A stretch of 51,901 bases of DNA, taken from contig JAJPIZ010000024.1 of the NCBI GenBank assembly GCA_021324435.1, positions 1 through 51,901 of the forward strand. Reading direction: 5' to 3'. Shown piece after piece: positions 41,173-50,456 of this stretch. A program made the position numbers and the translations under genes. A model generated the notes under the pieces. That model saw only the letters and a program-made list of their open reading frames with translations, was not told the DNA's origin and did not search any database. The stretch comes from Anaerolineae bacterium (lineage in GTDB: Bacteria; Chloroflexota; Anaerolineae; Anaerolineales; Villigracilaceae). Within the stretch, counting starts at the first letter, position 1. Each line of letters begins with the position of its first letter.

Positions 41173-41745
41173 TTAGTCTCCTTCGAGAGTGATGTTCTGA
41201 TCACCGATCTGGTCCCGCAGGGCCAGGAGCGTCCGATGGTAGAGGCTTTTGACAGCCCCTTCACTACGTCCCATGATCTGACCGATCTCCGCGTTCGACA
41301 GGTTCTCGACGAATTTGAGGATGAGAAGAGTTTGCCGCTCCGCTGGCAGTTGTCGGATCAGGCGAAGAAGCGCATCCTGTTCCTGTGAGCGGACGAGAGT
41401 CGCTTCCGGGCGGTCATCCTTGGATGGCACCACAGGCAAATCGTTGAGCGGAATCTCCTGCCGGCGACTGCGATCGCGGTGCCAGTTGGCTACCAGGTTG
41501 TGAGCAATGCGATACAACCAAGCTGAAAACGGAACGCCGCGGTCTGTATAGTTGTGAATGTGATTCATCGCCCGCTGAAAAACGCGGGCCGTAAGGTCCT
41601 CCGCGTCGTGGAGGTTCCCCGTCCGGTAGTAGACATAGTTGAAGATGCGGTCAATGTAGCGCTCGTAAAGCAAACCGAAGGCATCCCGGTCGCCCTGCGA
41701 AGCGCGTGACAAAACATCTTCTTCGTTGAACTCGAGTTCCGGCAC
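41173..41745 (-). CDS. ECF-type RNA polymerase sigma factor
   Basis: A 190-aa sigma-70 protein with region 2 (LYERYIDRIFNYVYYRTGNLHDAEDLTARVFQRAMNHIHNY) and region 4 (LIRQLPAERQTLLILKFVENLSNAEIGQIMGRSEGAVKSLYHRTLLAL), with no region 3, as in ECF factors. It directs RNA polymerase to specific promoters. The start is GTG at 41745, preceded by AAGG. It leads an operon with a DegV protein and a small TM protein that might be its regulator. Confidence 0.9.
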   Translation of the reverse strand: MPELEFNEEDVLSRASQGDRDAFGLLYERYIDRIFNYVYYRTGNLHDAEDLTARVFQRAMNHIHNYTDRGVPFSAWLYRIAHNLVANWHRDRSRRQEIPLNDLPVVPSKDDRPEATLVRSQEQDALLRLIRQLPAERQTLLILKFVENLSNAEIGQIMGRSEGAVKSLYHRTLLALRDQIGDQNITLEGD

Positions 41746-41866
41746 TGATTAACCTTACCGGCGAGGTCTGCTACAAATAACCCCGCCGGATTTGAGAAGT
41801 TGCAGGAAGTATATCATGGCCGATACGTTCAATAAAATCACAGAACATAGGGGCGATTCTTTCGTC

Positions 41867-41872
41867 TATAAT
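41867..41872 (+). promoter_or_regulatory. -10 box of the NBR1-Ig protein gene
   Basis: TATAAT 26 nt before the ATG; SD AAAGGAGG lies between. No clear -35. Confidence 0.5.
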
Positions 41873-41898
41873 CGTAGACCCCTAAAGGAGGTTCGATT

Positions 41899-42606
41899 AT
41901 GCAAGTAAACAATTCAAGAACAGGGTACATTCTTCTGGGGATTGCCGGTCTTGCAATCCTGGGCGGAATCATCACCCTGTCCATCTGGGGATCATCGGCA
42001 AGCCGCGGCCGCGCCACGCCTACTGTCAGCGTGGACGCGATCTATACGTCGGTTTATGAAACCTTTACTGCGCAACAAGCCACCCAAAAGGCGTTGACCC
42101 CTCCGACCGAGACGGCATCTCCCACGCTTTTCCCGACTTTGCCGTTGACAACTCCAACTATCCCCACATTAACCTTTGGCACCCCTACAGGTTCTTCCGG
42201 AAACACTGGCTGTGACAGTTCGGTTTACGTCGCAGACGTCACCGTTCCGGATGGAACAACGATGACGCCGGGACAGACCTTCGTCAAAACGTGGCGCGTG
42301 CAGAATAACGGAACATGCGCGTGGAATACATCCTACAAAATCGCCTTCGGATTTGGCGAGCAAATGGGAGGTTCTGCTACTCCGATTCCCAGCGCGGTCG
42401 CGGCCAGCCAGCAAGTGGAGATTTCCGTCAATCTCACCGCGCCGAACACGCCCGGCAATTACACCGGAAATTGGAAAATGCAGAATGACAAAGGTGAATG
42501 GTTTGGCACCTATCTGACAGTGGTCATCAGGGTTGCGGGTCCGACCGGAACCGCTTCCCCAACAGTCACGCCTACAGACACGGTGGAGCCAACTGCAACA
42601 CCCTGA
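41899..42606 (+). CDS. Anchored extracytoplasmic protein with NBR1 Ig-like domain
   Basis: A 235-aa protein with a TM anchor (about 11-30), a Thr/Pro-rich linker, and an NBR1-type Ig-like domain (CDSSVYVADVTVPDGTTMTPGQTFVKTWRVQNNGTCAWNTSYKIAF...FGTYLTVVIRV, about 94-205), then a Thr/Pro tail. In bacteria such domains occur on cell-surface proteins and probably bind peptides or glycans. SD AAAGGAGG. The neighbouring LysM gene at 45845 has the same anchor-linker build. A terminator follows. Confidence 0.82.
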   Translation: MQVNNSRTGYILLGIAGLAILGGIITLSIWGSSASRGRATPTVSVDAIYTSVYETFTAQQATQKALTPPTETASPTLFPTLPLTTPTIPTLTFGTPTGSSGNTGCDSSVYVADVTVPDGTTMTPGQTFVKTWRVQNNGTCAWNTSYKIAFGFGEQMGGSATPIPSAVAASQQVEISVNLTAPNTPGNYTGNWKMQNDKGEWFGTYLTVVIRVAGPTGTASPTVTPTDTVEPTATP

Positions 42607-42612
42607 TCCTCG

Positions 42613-42646
42613 AAATAATGGAGCCAAGATCGGCTCCATTATTTTT
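42613..42646 (+). terminator. Terminator of the NBR1-Ig gene
   Basis: Stem AAATAATGGAGCC / GGCTCCATTATTT, loop AAGATC, then TT. Confidence 0.88.
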
Positions 42647-42715
42647 CTCCATAATATGAGGTTGGTATAATTTAGTTTCGTGCCGCCTCTCCATCGAAAA
42701 ATGAAACATATGTGC

Positions 42716-42721
42716 TATAAT
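42716..42721 (+). promoter_or_regulatory. -10 box of uvrA
   Basis: TATAAT 22 nt before the ATG at 42744, with AAAGG between; no convincing -35. Confidence 0.5.
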
Positions 42722-42743
42722 CGCTTTAATCCCAAAGGTTGAT

Positions 42744-45710
42744 ATGTCTGCCAATGCCATACGCGTCGTGGGCGCGCGCGTCCACAACTTGAAAAACATC
42801 ACGGTTGAAATTCCGCGCGACAAACTGGTGGTCATCACCGGTCTGTCAGGGTCGGGTAAATCCTCGCTGGCGTTTGATACGATTTTCGCGGAGGGCCAGC
42901 GCCGTTACGTCGAATCGCTTTCGGCATATGCGCGTCAATTCCTCGGGCAAATGGACAAGCCGGATGTAGATTACATTGACGGCCTCTCGCCCGCTGTTTC
43001 GATTGACCAAAAGGGCACGTCTCATAACCCCCGCTCAACGGTGGGGACCGTTACCGAAATCTATGACTACCTCCGTTTGCTTTTCGCGCGCGCGGGAATC
43101 CCGCACTGCCCGATCTGCGGACGCGAAGTGGTCAAGCAATCCGCGCAGGAAATTGTGGACGCCATCGAATCGCTCCCAGACGGAAGCCGGATTCTGGTCC
43201 TCGCGCCGGTCGTACGCGGACGGAAAGGCACATATCAAGCCGTCTTCGATGAGATTCGTAAAGCCGGTTTTGTCCGCGCCCGCGTGGACGGAACTGTTTA
43301 TTCGCTCGATGACGAGATCAATCTCGACCGTTACAAGCAACATAACATTGATGCAGTAGTGGATCGTCTTGTCATCTCGCACAATGGAAGCAACGAAGAC
43401 AAAAAGGCGGCGCGGACGCGGTTGACCGATTCGGTCGAGACCGCGTTGAAATTCGGCGAAGGCCTGCTTACCGTTTCGATACTCGATAATCGAAATTCGA
43501 AAACCGAATCATCGAATACCGAATCTCGAAAATCGAATATCGAATCATCGAATAGCGACTTACACTTCTCCGAGAACCTTTCCTGTCCGGTGCATGGAAT
43601 CAGCCTGCCGGAAATCGAACCGCGCACATTTTCTTTCAATACGCCGCACGGCGCCTGCCCGGATTGTCAGGGACTTGGCAACAAACTGGAGATTGATCCA
43701 GATCTTTTGATCCCAGACAAAGATTTGTCATTCAACGAAGGTGCAATCGTCGCCATGGAATGGAGCGGCCCGCGCGAAGAAGGCGGTTTTTACTGGCAGT
43801 CTTTGCAAGCCGTGGCCCGTGCGTTCAACATTGACCTGGATACGCCGGTCAAAGATATTCCAAAAGATAAACTCGATATCATTTTATATGGGACAAGGGG
43901 CAAAGAGATCCCGATCAAATACAAAAGCGCGAAAGGACATGAGTTCACGTTCGCGCGGGACTTCGAGGGCGTGGTCGGCAATCTCGAACGGCGTTACCGC
44001 GAGACCAACTCGGAATATATCCGCGAGCGCATCACGGAATACATGTCGGATAAACCCTGCCCCACCTGCAAAGGCAAACGTTTGCGGCCTGAGGCTATCG
44101 CCGTGACCGTCTCGGACGCGAATATCATCGAGGTGACTTCATGGCCGATTCTGCGCACGCTGGAATGGGTCAGCAGTCTTGGCGGAAAGAATTCTCCATT
44201 GACAAACCGGCAAAAAGCCATTGCCGAGCGCGTCATCAAAGAGATCAAATCAAGACTTGGATTCCTCGTGGATGTAGGACTCGATTATTTAACTTTGAAT
44301 CGTTCTGCCGGTTCACTTTCCGGCGGCGAGGCGCAACGCATTCGACTCGCCACGCAAGTTGGTTCGCGGCTGGTCGGTGTGCTATATGTATTGGATGAAC
44401 CGTCCATTGGACTGCACGCGCGCGATAACACGCGTTTGTTGAACACACTCAAGGGCTTGCGCGATCTGGGCAATACCGTTTTGGTTGTTGAACATGACGA
44501 TGAAACGATTCGCGAGGCAGATTGGATCGTTGATCTGGGTCCTGCGGCAGGCGAACACGGAGGCCGCGTCATCGCCGAGGGGACACCGAAGGCGATTCTG
44601 GCAGATAAACATTCGTTGACGGGAGCCTATCTTTCGGGGCGCAAGCAGGTTGAAGTCCCGAAACAGAGGCGGACCGGAAACGGCAAGCATCTCAAAATCA
44701 TCGGCGCGCGCGCCAACAATCTCAAAGACCTCACCGTGCAAATCCCGCTCGGAAAGTTAGTCTGCATCACAGGCGTGTCGGGAAGCGGCAAGTCCACGCT
44801 GATGACCGATGTGATGTACAACGCGCTGGCATCCAAATTAATGGGAGCGCGCACACAGCCAGGCGAATACAAAAAGATCGAGGGCGTCGAGCACCTCGAC
44901 AAGATTATCAACATTGATCAATCGCCGATTGGCCGCACGCCGCGCTCGAACCCCGGCACATACACCGGAATGTTCGATGAGATCAGAAAACTGTTTGCAG
45001 AACTTCCTGAAAGTAAAATGCGCGGCTACAAGCCCGGACGTTTTTCGTTCAATGTGCATGGCGGACGATGCGAGGCCTGCCAGGGACAAGGCGAGTTGCG
45101 AATCGAAATGCAATTCATGCCGGATGTTTATGTGCCCTGCGATGTGTGTCACGGCAAACGTTTCAATCGCGAAACTCTGCAGGTGATGTTCCGCGAAAAA
45201 TACAGTATTGCGGATGTGCTCGACATGACCGTGGATCATGCGCTCAGCGAGTTCTCGGCTTTCCCGAACATGTTGAGCAAATTAAAGTTATTGCAGGAAG
45301 TAGGCCTGGGGTACGTGAAGATCGGTCAACCCGCCACAACCTTGAGCGGAGGCGAAGCTCAACGCGTCAAACTTGCAAAGGAACTTTCGCGCCGCGCCAC
45401 AGGCCGCACCCTTTACGTGCTCGATGAACCCTCGGTCGGACTTCACGCGGCAGACGTGCACAAGTTAATCGAAGTCCTGCAGAGATTAGTGGACGCAGGC
45501 AACTCGGTATTAATCATCGAACACAATCTTGATATCATCAAGGTGGCAGACTGGCTGATTGACCTCGGTCCCGAGGGCGGCGACCGCGGCGGCGAGCTTG
45601 TCGCCGAAGGTACACCGGAACAGGTGATGAAGGTCAAAGGCTCATACACGGGGCAATTCTTGAAAGAGCATCTGACTCATTTTAGAGATAGAGCAAGGGA
45701 TAAGGGATAA
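42744..45710 (+). CDS. uvrA: Excinuclease ABC subunit UvrA
   Basis: A 988-aa DNA-damage sensor for nucleotide excision repair, working with UvrB in the cytosol. Two ABC ATPase modules: Walker [14 protein letters not shown] (33-45) and [10 protein letters not shown], signature [12 protein letters not shown] and [12 protein letters not shown], plus zinc-finger cysteines (CPICG, CPVHG, CPDCQG, CEACQG...CDVCHG). The length is larger than usual: residues 249-273 form a Ser/Asn/Glu-rich loop encoded by a repeat-like insertion. The last codons (DKG, stop) are read from a GGGATAA tandem repeat. SD AAAGG. Confidence 0.95.
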   Translation: MSANAIRVVGARVHNLKNITVEIPRDKLVVITGLSGSGKSSLAFDTIFAEGQRRYVESLSAYARQFLGQMDKPDVDYIDGLSPAVSIDQKGTSHNPRSTVGTVTEIYDYLRLLFARAGIPHCPICGREVVKQSAQEIVDAIESLPDGSRILVLAPVVRGRKGTYQAVFDEIRKAGFVRARVDGTVYSLDDEINLDRYKQHNIDAVVDRLVISHNGSNEDKKAARTRLTDSVETALKFGEGLLTVSILDNRNSKTESSNTESRKSNIESSNSDLHFSENLSCPVHGISLPEIEPRTFSFNTPHGACPDCQGLGNKLEIDPDLLIPDKDLSFNEGAIVAMEWSGPREEGGFYWQSLQAVARAFNIDLDTPVKDIPKDKLDIILYGTRGKEIPIKYKSAKGHEFTFARDFEGVVGNLERRYRETNSEYIRERITEYMSDKPCPTCKGKRLRPEAIAVTVSDANIIEVTSWPILRTLEWVSSLGGKNSPLTNRQKAIAERVIKEIKSRLGFLVDVGLDYLTLNRSAGSLSGGEAQRIRLATQVGSRLVGVLYVLDEPSIGLHARDNTRLLNTLKGLRDLGNTVLVVEHDDETIREADWIVDLGPAAGEHGGRVIAEGTPKAILADKHSLTGAYLSGRKQVEVPKQRRTGNGKHLKIIGARANNLKDLTVQIPLGKLVCITGVSGSGKSTLMTDVMYNALASKLMGARTQPGEYKKIEGVEHLDKIINIDQSPIGRTPRSNPGTYTGMFDEIRKLFAELPESKMRGYKPGRFSFNVHGGRCEACQGQGELRIEMQFMPDVYVPCDVCHGKRFNRETLQVMFREKYSIADVLDMTVDHALSEFSAFPNMLSKLKLLQEVGLGYVKIGQPATTLSGGEAQRVKLAKELSRRATGRTLYVLDEPSVGLHAADVHKLIEVLQRLVDAGNSVLIIEHNLDIIKVADWLIDLGPEGGDRGGELVAEGTPEQVMKVKGSYTGQFLKEHLTHFRDRARDKG
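43488..43562 (+). repeat. In-frame repeat insertion within uvrA
   Basis: Iterated TCGAAAATCGAATATCGAAT-like units (CGAAT occurs six times) encode N249-L273, a segment absent from typical UvrA just before the [11 protein letters not shown] zinc-finger region. Confidence 0.65.
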
Positions 45711-45720
45711 GGGATAAGGG
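45697..45720. repeat. Tandem GGGATAA repeat at the uvrA stop
   Basis: About 3.4 copies of GGGATAA, followed by CAGCCG and the inverted TTATCCC at 45727-45733, giving a possible hairpin. It encodes the last uvrA residues and its stop. Confidence 0.7.
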
Positions 45721-45844
45721 CAGCCGTTATCCCTCTCCCCTCCTTACCTTTTCCCTGCTTTTCGCTTTCCCCAAATCCAAAAAGTTCAGGTAGAATTATT
45801 TCAGCGCGTCAGGGAAGAATAGGCGCGCAGTTGAGGATAATGCT

Positions 45845-46579
45845 ATGGACAACAAAGGCTCCACCAGTGGTGTGATTTCATCCTACCGAAAACGTCGCCA
45901 ACAGACTAACACACTGTTCATTTACGGTGTAGCGGGTTTGCTTGTGTTGGCGGGAATGGCAATGCTGGTTTTCTGGCTCACCGGTCCCAGCAAACCATTG
46001 AGTTCGCTGTTTGCTACAGATACCCCCACCCCGACTCTGACGTTTACTCCGACGCTCACACCTCTGCCGACCGAGACTCCGACTATCACAGAGACACCTA
46101 CATTAACACTTACACCGACAGCCAGCGCCCCGTTCTCGTACACTGTTCAGGAAAACGATTCGTTGTTTAGCATTGCCCAGAAATTCAATTTGGGCGACAA
46201 TGGGATTCTGCTTCTCCTGCAATTAAATCCCAACATTGATCCTGTAACGCAGGTGATCAATGTCGGTCAGACGATTGAGATTCCAAATCCAGGTATGCAA
46301 TTGTTCACGTCTACTCCGATCCCGGCCAACCTGCCGCGCGGAACGAAGGTTCCATACACCGTGCAACCCAATGACACCCTGGCTGGAATTGCATCGAAAT
46401 TCAACAGCACAGTAGACGACATCGTCAAGGCCAACAACCTGGCCGACGCCAATGCAATTTATGTCGGGCAACTGCTTCAGATTCCGGTCAACATGGTGAC
46501 GCCGACCGCCACGCGTCCGCCTACGAGCACACCGCGCACGCCGATTCCGCCCACTCCTTCGCTCACACCAACTCCATAA
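45845..46579 (+). CDS. Membrane-anchored protein with two LysM domains
   Basis: A 244-aa protein: cytosolic basic N-terminus, TM (about 26-46), Thr/Pro-rich stalk (TPTPTLTFTPTLTP), LysM 1 at about 98-143 (YTVQENDSLFSIAQKFNLGDNGILLLLQLNPNI) and LysM 2 at about 164-208 (YTVQPNDTLAGIASKFNSTVDDIVKANNLADANAIYVGQLLQIP), then a Pro/Thr tail. LysM binds peptidoglycan or chitin-like glycans, so it probably tethers to the wall. GAGGAT precedes the ATG. A perfect palindromic terminator follows. Confidence 0.9.
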   Translation: MDNKGSTSGVISSYRKRRQQTNTLFIYGVAGLLVLAGMAMLVFWLTGPSKPLSSLFATDTPTPTLTFTPTLTPLPTETPTITETPTLTLTPTASAPFSYTVQENDSLFSIAQKFNLGDNGILLLLQLNPNIDPVTQVINVGQTIEIPNPGMQLFTSTPIPANLPRGTKVPYTVQPNDTLAGIASKFNSTVDDIVKANNLADANAIYVGQLLQIPVNMVTPTATRPPTSTPRTPIPPTPSLTPTP

Positions 46580-46581
46580 TC

Positions 46582-46617
46582 ATGTAGGTGCGAAGCATGC
46601 TTCGCACCTACATTTTT
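46582..46617 (+). terminator. Terminator of the LysM gene (32-bp palindrome)
   Basis: ATGTAGGTGCGAAGCA / TGCTTCGCACCTACAT, a perfect palindrome, then TTTT. The palindrome itself may be a dispersed repeat recruited as terminator. Confidence 0.85.
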
Positions 46618-46664
46618 CTAGACAAAAACCAACCCATCATGTACAATTCGGCTCCGCATAAGTA

Positions 46665-46703
46665 ATGTCATTGTGAGCAAAGCGAATGCGCTCAGGGTGA
46701 CAT
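46665..46703. repeat. Short family A repeat
   Basis: ATGTCATTGTGAGC and GCTCAGGGTGACAT as inverted ends around AAAGCGAATGC; a 39-bp version of the family, just before rpsT. Confidence 0.7.
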
Positions 46704-46731
46704 ACAGAAAGACATTTTTGGAGGAAAGACC

Positions 46732-47199
46732 TTGGCTAATATCAAGTCTCAGATCAAACGCAATCGTCAGAACGAGAAGCGCCGCTTGCGCAATCGCACC
46801 TTCCGCGGCGCCGCTCGGACTGCCGTTAAGGATGCACGCACCTCACTCACCGGCGGCGCGGACTCACAAGCTTCCGTCATGGCCGCCATCAGCGCGCTGG
46901 ACAAAGCCGCCCAGAAAGGCGCGATTCACCCGCGCAACGCGGCGCGGCGCAAGGGCCGCCTGATGAAACAACTCGCCGCTCTCGGCGCGGGGCCGAGACC
47001 CGCGAAAGTTGAACCCGTCGCGGCTCCTGTCGTCGAGAAGGAAGTTGAAAAGAAGCCCTCGAAGGCGGTGAAAGAAGAAAAGCCTGTTAAAGAAGCGAAG
47101 CCGAAAGCCGAAGCCGTGAAAAAACCAACCGCAAAGAAGACGGCTGAAAAGAAACCGGCTGAGAAAAAACCTGCCGCAAAGAAGACGGCGAAAAAGTAA
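46732..47199 (+). CDS. rpsT: Small ribosomal subunit protein bS20 with long basic tail
   Basis: A 155-aa protein. Residues 1-84 are a normal S20 (ANIKSQIKRNRQNEKRRLRNR...HPRNAARRKGRLMKQL), which binds 16S rRNA in 30S assembly. Residues 85-155 form a Lys/Ala/Pro/Glu-rich extension with KKTAEKKPAEKKPAAKKTAKK repeats like histone H1 tails, nearly doubling the usual length. It is probably disordered and may bind RNA or DNA. The start is TTG at 46732 behind GGAGG; the next Met lies at residue 50, inside the domain. Confidence 0.92.
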   Translation: MANIKSQIKRNRQNEKRRLRNRTFRGAARTAVKDARTSLTGGADSQASVMAAISALDKAAQKGAIHPRNAARRKGRLMKQLAALGAGPRPAKVEPVAAPVVEKEVEKKPSKAVKEEKPVKEAKPKAEAVKKPTAKKTAEKKPAEKKPAAKKTAKK

Positions 47200-47212
47200 T
47201 TTCGAGAATCAT

Positions 47213-47241
47213 AAAAACGGGAGCGCAATGCTCCCGTTTTT
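47213..47241 (+). terminator. Terminator of rpsT
   Basis: Stem AAAAACGGGAGC / GCTCCCGTTTTT, loop GCAAT. Confidence 0.9.
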
Positions 47242-47303
47242 ATTACCGCCCCACCCGCCTTCGGCGCCCTCCCCGTTTTCCAAAGAAAATGAGGAGGGGC
47301 TGA

Positions 47304-47309
47304 TATAAT
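47304..47309 (+). promoter_or_regulatory. -10 box of argS (likely leaderless)
   Basis: TATAAT ends 9 nt before the ATG, the same spacing as at 35014. No SD lies between. Confidence 0.6.
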
Positions 47310-47318
47310 CCGGCCATC

Positions 47319-49118
47319 ATGTTTGATCGAGAACAGCAAATCATCGAAACAAAGATCCGCGAGTTCTGCGCGCAAAATCGAATTCCGCTCGCAGAACTCA
47401 AGTGGTCGCCGATTCCGTTCAGCGGTGAATGGGGCATCTCCACATCCTTCTTTGCGACCGCGGCCAACGAAGCGCGCGGCGGAAAAAAGATTCAGGTGCC
47501 GCAACGCGCTCAGGAAATCGCCGAGCAGGTCAAAGTCCAGATCGGACGCGTGGATGGCATCAGCCGCATCGAAGCCGTCAAAGGTTATCTCAATCTGTAT
47601 TTTTCGACATCCGAATATGCCCGTCGCGTGGTGGACGAAGTGCTCGCCTCGGGCGCGGACTTTGGGCGGGGCGCGCCAAAAAATGAGCGGGTCATGGTCG
47701 AATACGCCCAGCCGAACACGCATCATTCATTTCACATTGGGCATTTTCGCAACACGATTCTGGGCGAAGCATTGGCGCGATTAACCGAATTCGCCGGCTT
47801 CGAAACAATTCGCGCTTCGTATCCCGGCGATTTGGGACTCGGTGTCATCACCGTCATGTGGATGTACGATAAATTTTATAAAGGCCGGGAGCCGCAGGGA
47901 ATCCACGAGCGCGGACAATGGCTGATGAAACTTTATGTGGAAGCCACGGCCATGCTCGAGCCGAAAGAAAATGAAACGCCCGCCGAAAAAGCCAAGCGCG
48001 AGGCCTACGATGCCGAACGCCGCGAGATGTATCGCAAATGGGATGCAGGCGATCCCTACGTTCGAGATCTATGGAGGATGACCCGCGAATGGAGTCTTGA
48101 AGAACTGCGCGACATTCTCCGCATTCTCGATGTGAAGATGGATGTGTGGTTCTTTGAATCGGAGGCGGATGAGCCTGCCAAAGAAATCGTTGACGAGTTG
48201 ATCCAGCGCGGCATCGCGGACGATGAACGTCCGCAGGGCGGCGCGGTGATCGTCAAGATTGACGAGAAGCTGGGTCTTACCAAGGAAAAATATCGCACGA
48301 ATATTCTTCTGCGCTCGGACGGCACGACGCTGTATCTCACCAAAGATCTGGCGCTCGCCAAACAGAAATTTGAAAAATATCACGTGGATCGCTCGATCTA
48401 TGTGGTGGACGTGCGCCAGTCCATGCACTTGCAACAGGCGTTTGCCATTCTCAAGTTGTGGGGCTTCCCGCAAGCGGACAAGTGTTATCACCTGGGCTAC
48501 GGCTTCGTGAGTCTGCCGGAAGGCGCCATGTCCGCGCGGCGCGGACGCGTGGTGTTATTCAAAGATGTGATGGATGAAGCCATCCGCCGCGTGCTGGCCG
48601 TTGAATCGGAAAAAGGACCGGAGGTCCCGGAGGCAGACCGGAAAAAGATCGCCGAGCAAATCGGCCTCGGCGCGCTGGCGTATTCCATGTTGTCCGTGGA
48701 CAACAATCGCGACATCGTTTTTGAAATGGACGCGGCGCTCTCGTTCGACGGACGAACCGGGCCATACATCCAGAACGCGCACGTGCGCGCCAACAGTATT
48801 TTGAAAAAAGCAAACAATCTCCCAAAGCAAGCCGACTTCGATTACGAGTTGGATTCTCACGAAGTGCAATTGATCGAGTTGATCTCGCGCTTCCCTGATG
48901 TCGTGCAGCAGGCGGCCAACGAATATCGTCCGCTGGTAATGGCCGCCTACGCTTATGAATTAGCGAATACTTTTCATTCGTTTTATCATGCGGTTCCAGT
49001 TCTTCAAACAGACAATGAAAATATCCGCGCCGCACGCCTGCGATTGGTGGCCGCCGCCAAACAAGCCATCGCCAACGCGCTTCGTTTACTGGATATTCAG
49101 GCGCCGGATGTGATGTAA
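47319..49118 (+). CDS. argS: Arginyl-tRNA synthetase
   Basis: A 599-aa class I tRNA synthetase that charges tRNA-Arg with arginine. N-terminal Add-1 domain to about 120; HIGH motif in HHSFHIGHFRNTILGE (about 144-159), GDLGLGVITVMWMY; the KMSKS position is EGAMSARRGRVV as usual in ArgRS, which has a degenerate KMSKS. The DALR anticodon-binding domain closes it (AYAYELANTFHSFYH). Normal length. Promoter and ATG suggest a leaderless message. Confidence 0.96.
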   Translation: MFDREQQIIETKIREFCAQNRIPLAELKWSPIPFSGEWGISTSFFATAANEARGGKKIQVPQRAQEIAEQVKVQIGRVDGISRIEAVKGYLNLYFSTSEYARRVVDEVLASGADFGRGAPKNERVMVEYAQPNTHHSFHIGHFRNTILGEALARLTEFAGFETIRASYPGDLGLGVITVMWMYDKFYKGREPQGIHERGQWLMKLYVEATAMLEPKENETPAEKAKREAYDAERREMYRKWDAGDPYVRDLWRMTREWSLEELRDILRILDVKMDVWFFESEADEPAKEIVDELIQRGIADDERPQGGAVIVKIDEKLGLTKEKYRTNILLRSDGTTLYLTKDLALAKQKFEKYHVDRSIYVVDVRQSMHLQQAFAILKLWGFPQADKCYHLGYGFVSLPEGAMSARRGRVVLFKDVMDEAIRRVLAVESEKGPEVPEADRKKIAEQIGLGALAYSMLSVDNNRDIVFEMDAALSFDGRTGPYIQNAHVRANSILKKANNLPKQADFDYELDSHEVQLIELISRFPDVVQQAANEYRPLVMAAYAYELANTFHSFYHAVPVLQTDNENIRAARLRLVAAAKQAIANALRLLDIQAPDVM

Positions 49119-49163
49119 CCAACGTTCGAACCGATGACTAACTTTAGAGGTGAGGCTGTGCAG

Positions 49164-50450
49164 ATGAAATCTGAAAATAGCGCGCAGGTTCTGAGCGAAG
49201 TCGCACCGTTGAAAGAGTTAATGGTCTGGGGAGAGCCGGGTTGCGAAACGCTTTTGGCGCAACTCCTCCCCAAATCGAAAAGCCTGTTCTTCAGTTATTA
49301 CGAAGTTCCTACAGCACGCTCCGAATTCAAGCGGATGCAGACATTGATTGAAAACGAGGGAGTCAAAATCATCCGCGCCAAGGACGCGGTCGCGAATCTG
49401 CTGGAAAAGAAATCGTTTCCCAATCTACCGAAAACCATCAGGGAACTGGAAGGTCATTTGCTTCAAAAAGCCAATGACTATTTTGAGACGTTCCGCAATC
49501 GGAAAATCAAGGAACTGCAAAACGAAAAGATTGGGTTATCGGTCGAAGAAATCTACACACAAGTCCGACGGGATATTCAAACCGTTTTGGAAGAAGATGT
49601 CCAAACCTACGGGGAACGCACGGCCATTCGGCTCAATCATCTGCTCAGTCTCTCGAAGCCATTACCGCTCTCGAACATCTTTTATGGAAGAGATCAATCT
49701 CAAACACTGGCCGATAAGATCGTTCTTTCGCAACTCAAGTGGGACATTCGCAAACCAGAAGTGGACATCTACAAAGAAGCCTTGATCGAACTCGGATATG
49801 GCAACGCTCTGATCGAACTCGAAGCGGGCACCGTTGAAGGAGGCGACGTCGTCGTCTTTGGCGACACGTGCTACATCGGCGTCGGCGCGCGGACCATGTT
49901 CAGCGCGGTCAAAGAAATTTGCAAAAAGATCGGCCCCCTGCTCGAGCAAAACGGAATCCAACTCGCGGCTGTGATCAACCCGAAACACGCCGAGGAGGCC
50001 GCGACCTTCGCCGCGCCCACCGACGAACACATGCACATCATGCATCTCGACATGTTCTGGATTCCGCTCACCCACCATTTGGTGATGGCTTACGGCGACG
50101 AAGTAGATCGCCGCAAAGTGATTCGTCTCACCCATAACAGCGGACAAGTGATCAGCGAAGATTTAGGCGGCTTCCGCGAATTTCTGGATGGGAAAGGCAT
50201 AGAGATTTTGGAAGTGACGAAACAGGAGCAGGAAGACTTCGCCACCAACCTGCTCAATCTCGGCAACCGCACAGTGATTATGGCGTTGTCAAAAAATGAA
50301 CGCGTCATCGCTGAGTTGCAGCGACGCGGCTTCCGCGTGTTGAGCGCGGAGTTGAACAAACTGGTCAACGGTTACGGCGCGATCCATTGCCTGACCGCGC
50401 CCGTGAAGCGCGAGACCCCGCCGCAAAAAGTCATCGAAGAGCCGATGTAG
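49164..50450 (+). CDS. arcA: Arginine deiminase family protein
   Basis: A 428-aa protein of the guanidino-modifying (amidinotransferase) fold. EGGDVVVFGDTCYIGVGARTM (about 222-242) carries the substrate Asp/Glu, HIMHLDMFWIPLTHHLVMA the catalytic His, and YGAIHCLTAPVKR the nucleophile Cys. It should hydrolyse arginine to citrulline and ammonia. ATG at 49164 follows GAGGTGAGG; an upstream ATG (49134) has no ribosome site. It follows argS by 45 bp. Enzymes for the next steps (carbamate kinase, ornithine carbamoyltransferase) are not in the window. Confidence 0.85.
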   Translation: MKSENSAQVLSEVAPLKELMVWGEPGCETLLAQLLPKSKSLFFSYYEVPTARSEFKRMQTLIENEGVKIIRAKDAVANLLEKKSFPNLPKTIRELEGHLLQKANDYFETFRNRKIKELQNEKIGLSVEEIYTQVRRDIQTVLEEDVQTYGERTAIRLNHLLSLSKPLPLSNIFYGRDQSQTLADKIVLSQLKWDIRKPEVDIYKEALIELGYGNALIELEAGTVEGGDVVVFGDTCYIGVGARTMFSAVKEICKKIGPLLEQNGIQLAAVINPKHAEEAATFAAPTDEHMHIMHLDMFWIPLTHHLVMAYGDEVDRRKVIRLTHNSGQVISEDLGGFREFLDGKGIEILEVTKQEQEDFATNLLNLGNRTVIMALSKNERVIAELQRRGFRVLSAELNKLVNGYGAIHCLTAPVKRETPPQKVIEEPM

Positions 50451-50456
50451 TAACGT

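Noticed and set aside
45697-45733. GGGATAA tandem repeat as a CRISPR or origin iteron
   Set aside because: Only about three short units without spacers, overlapping the uvrA stop; no dnaA or rep gene nearby.
46582-46613. 32-bp palindrome as an insertion sequence end
   Set aside because: No transposase or second end nearby; followed by TTTT directly after a gene, so terminator is simpler.
47266-47299. CTCCCC...GGGGAG palindrome before argS as a separate terminator
   Set aside because: No U-tract, and the rpsT terminator already lies upstream; kept only as a possible repeat relative.
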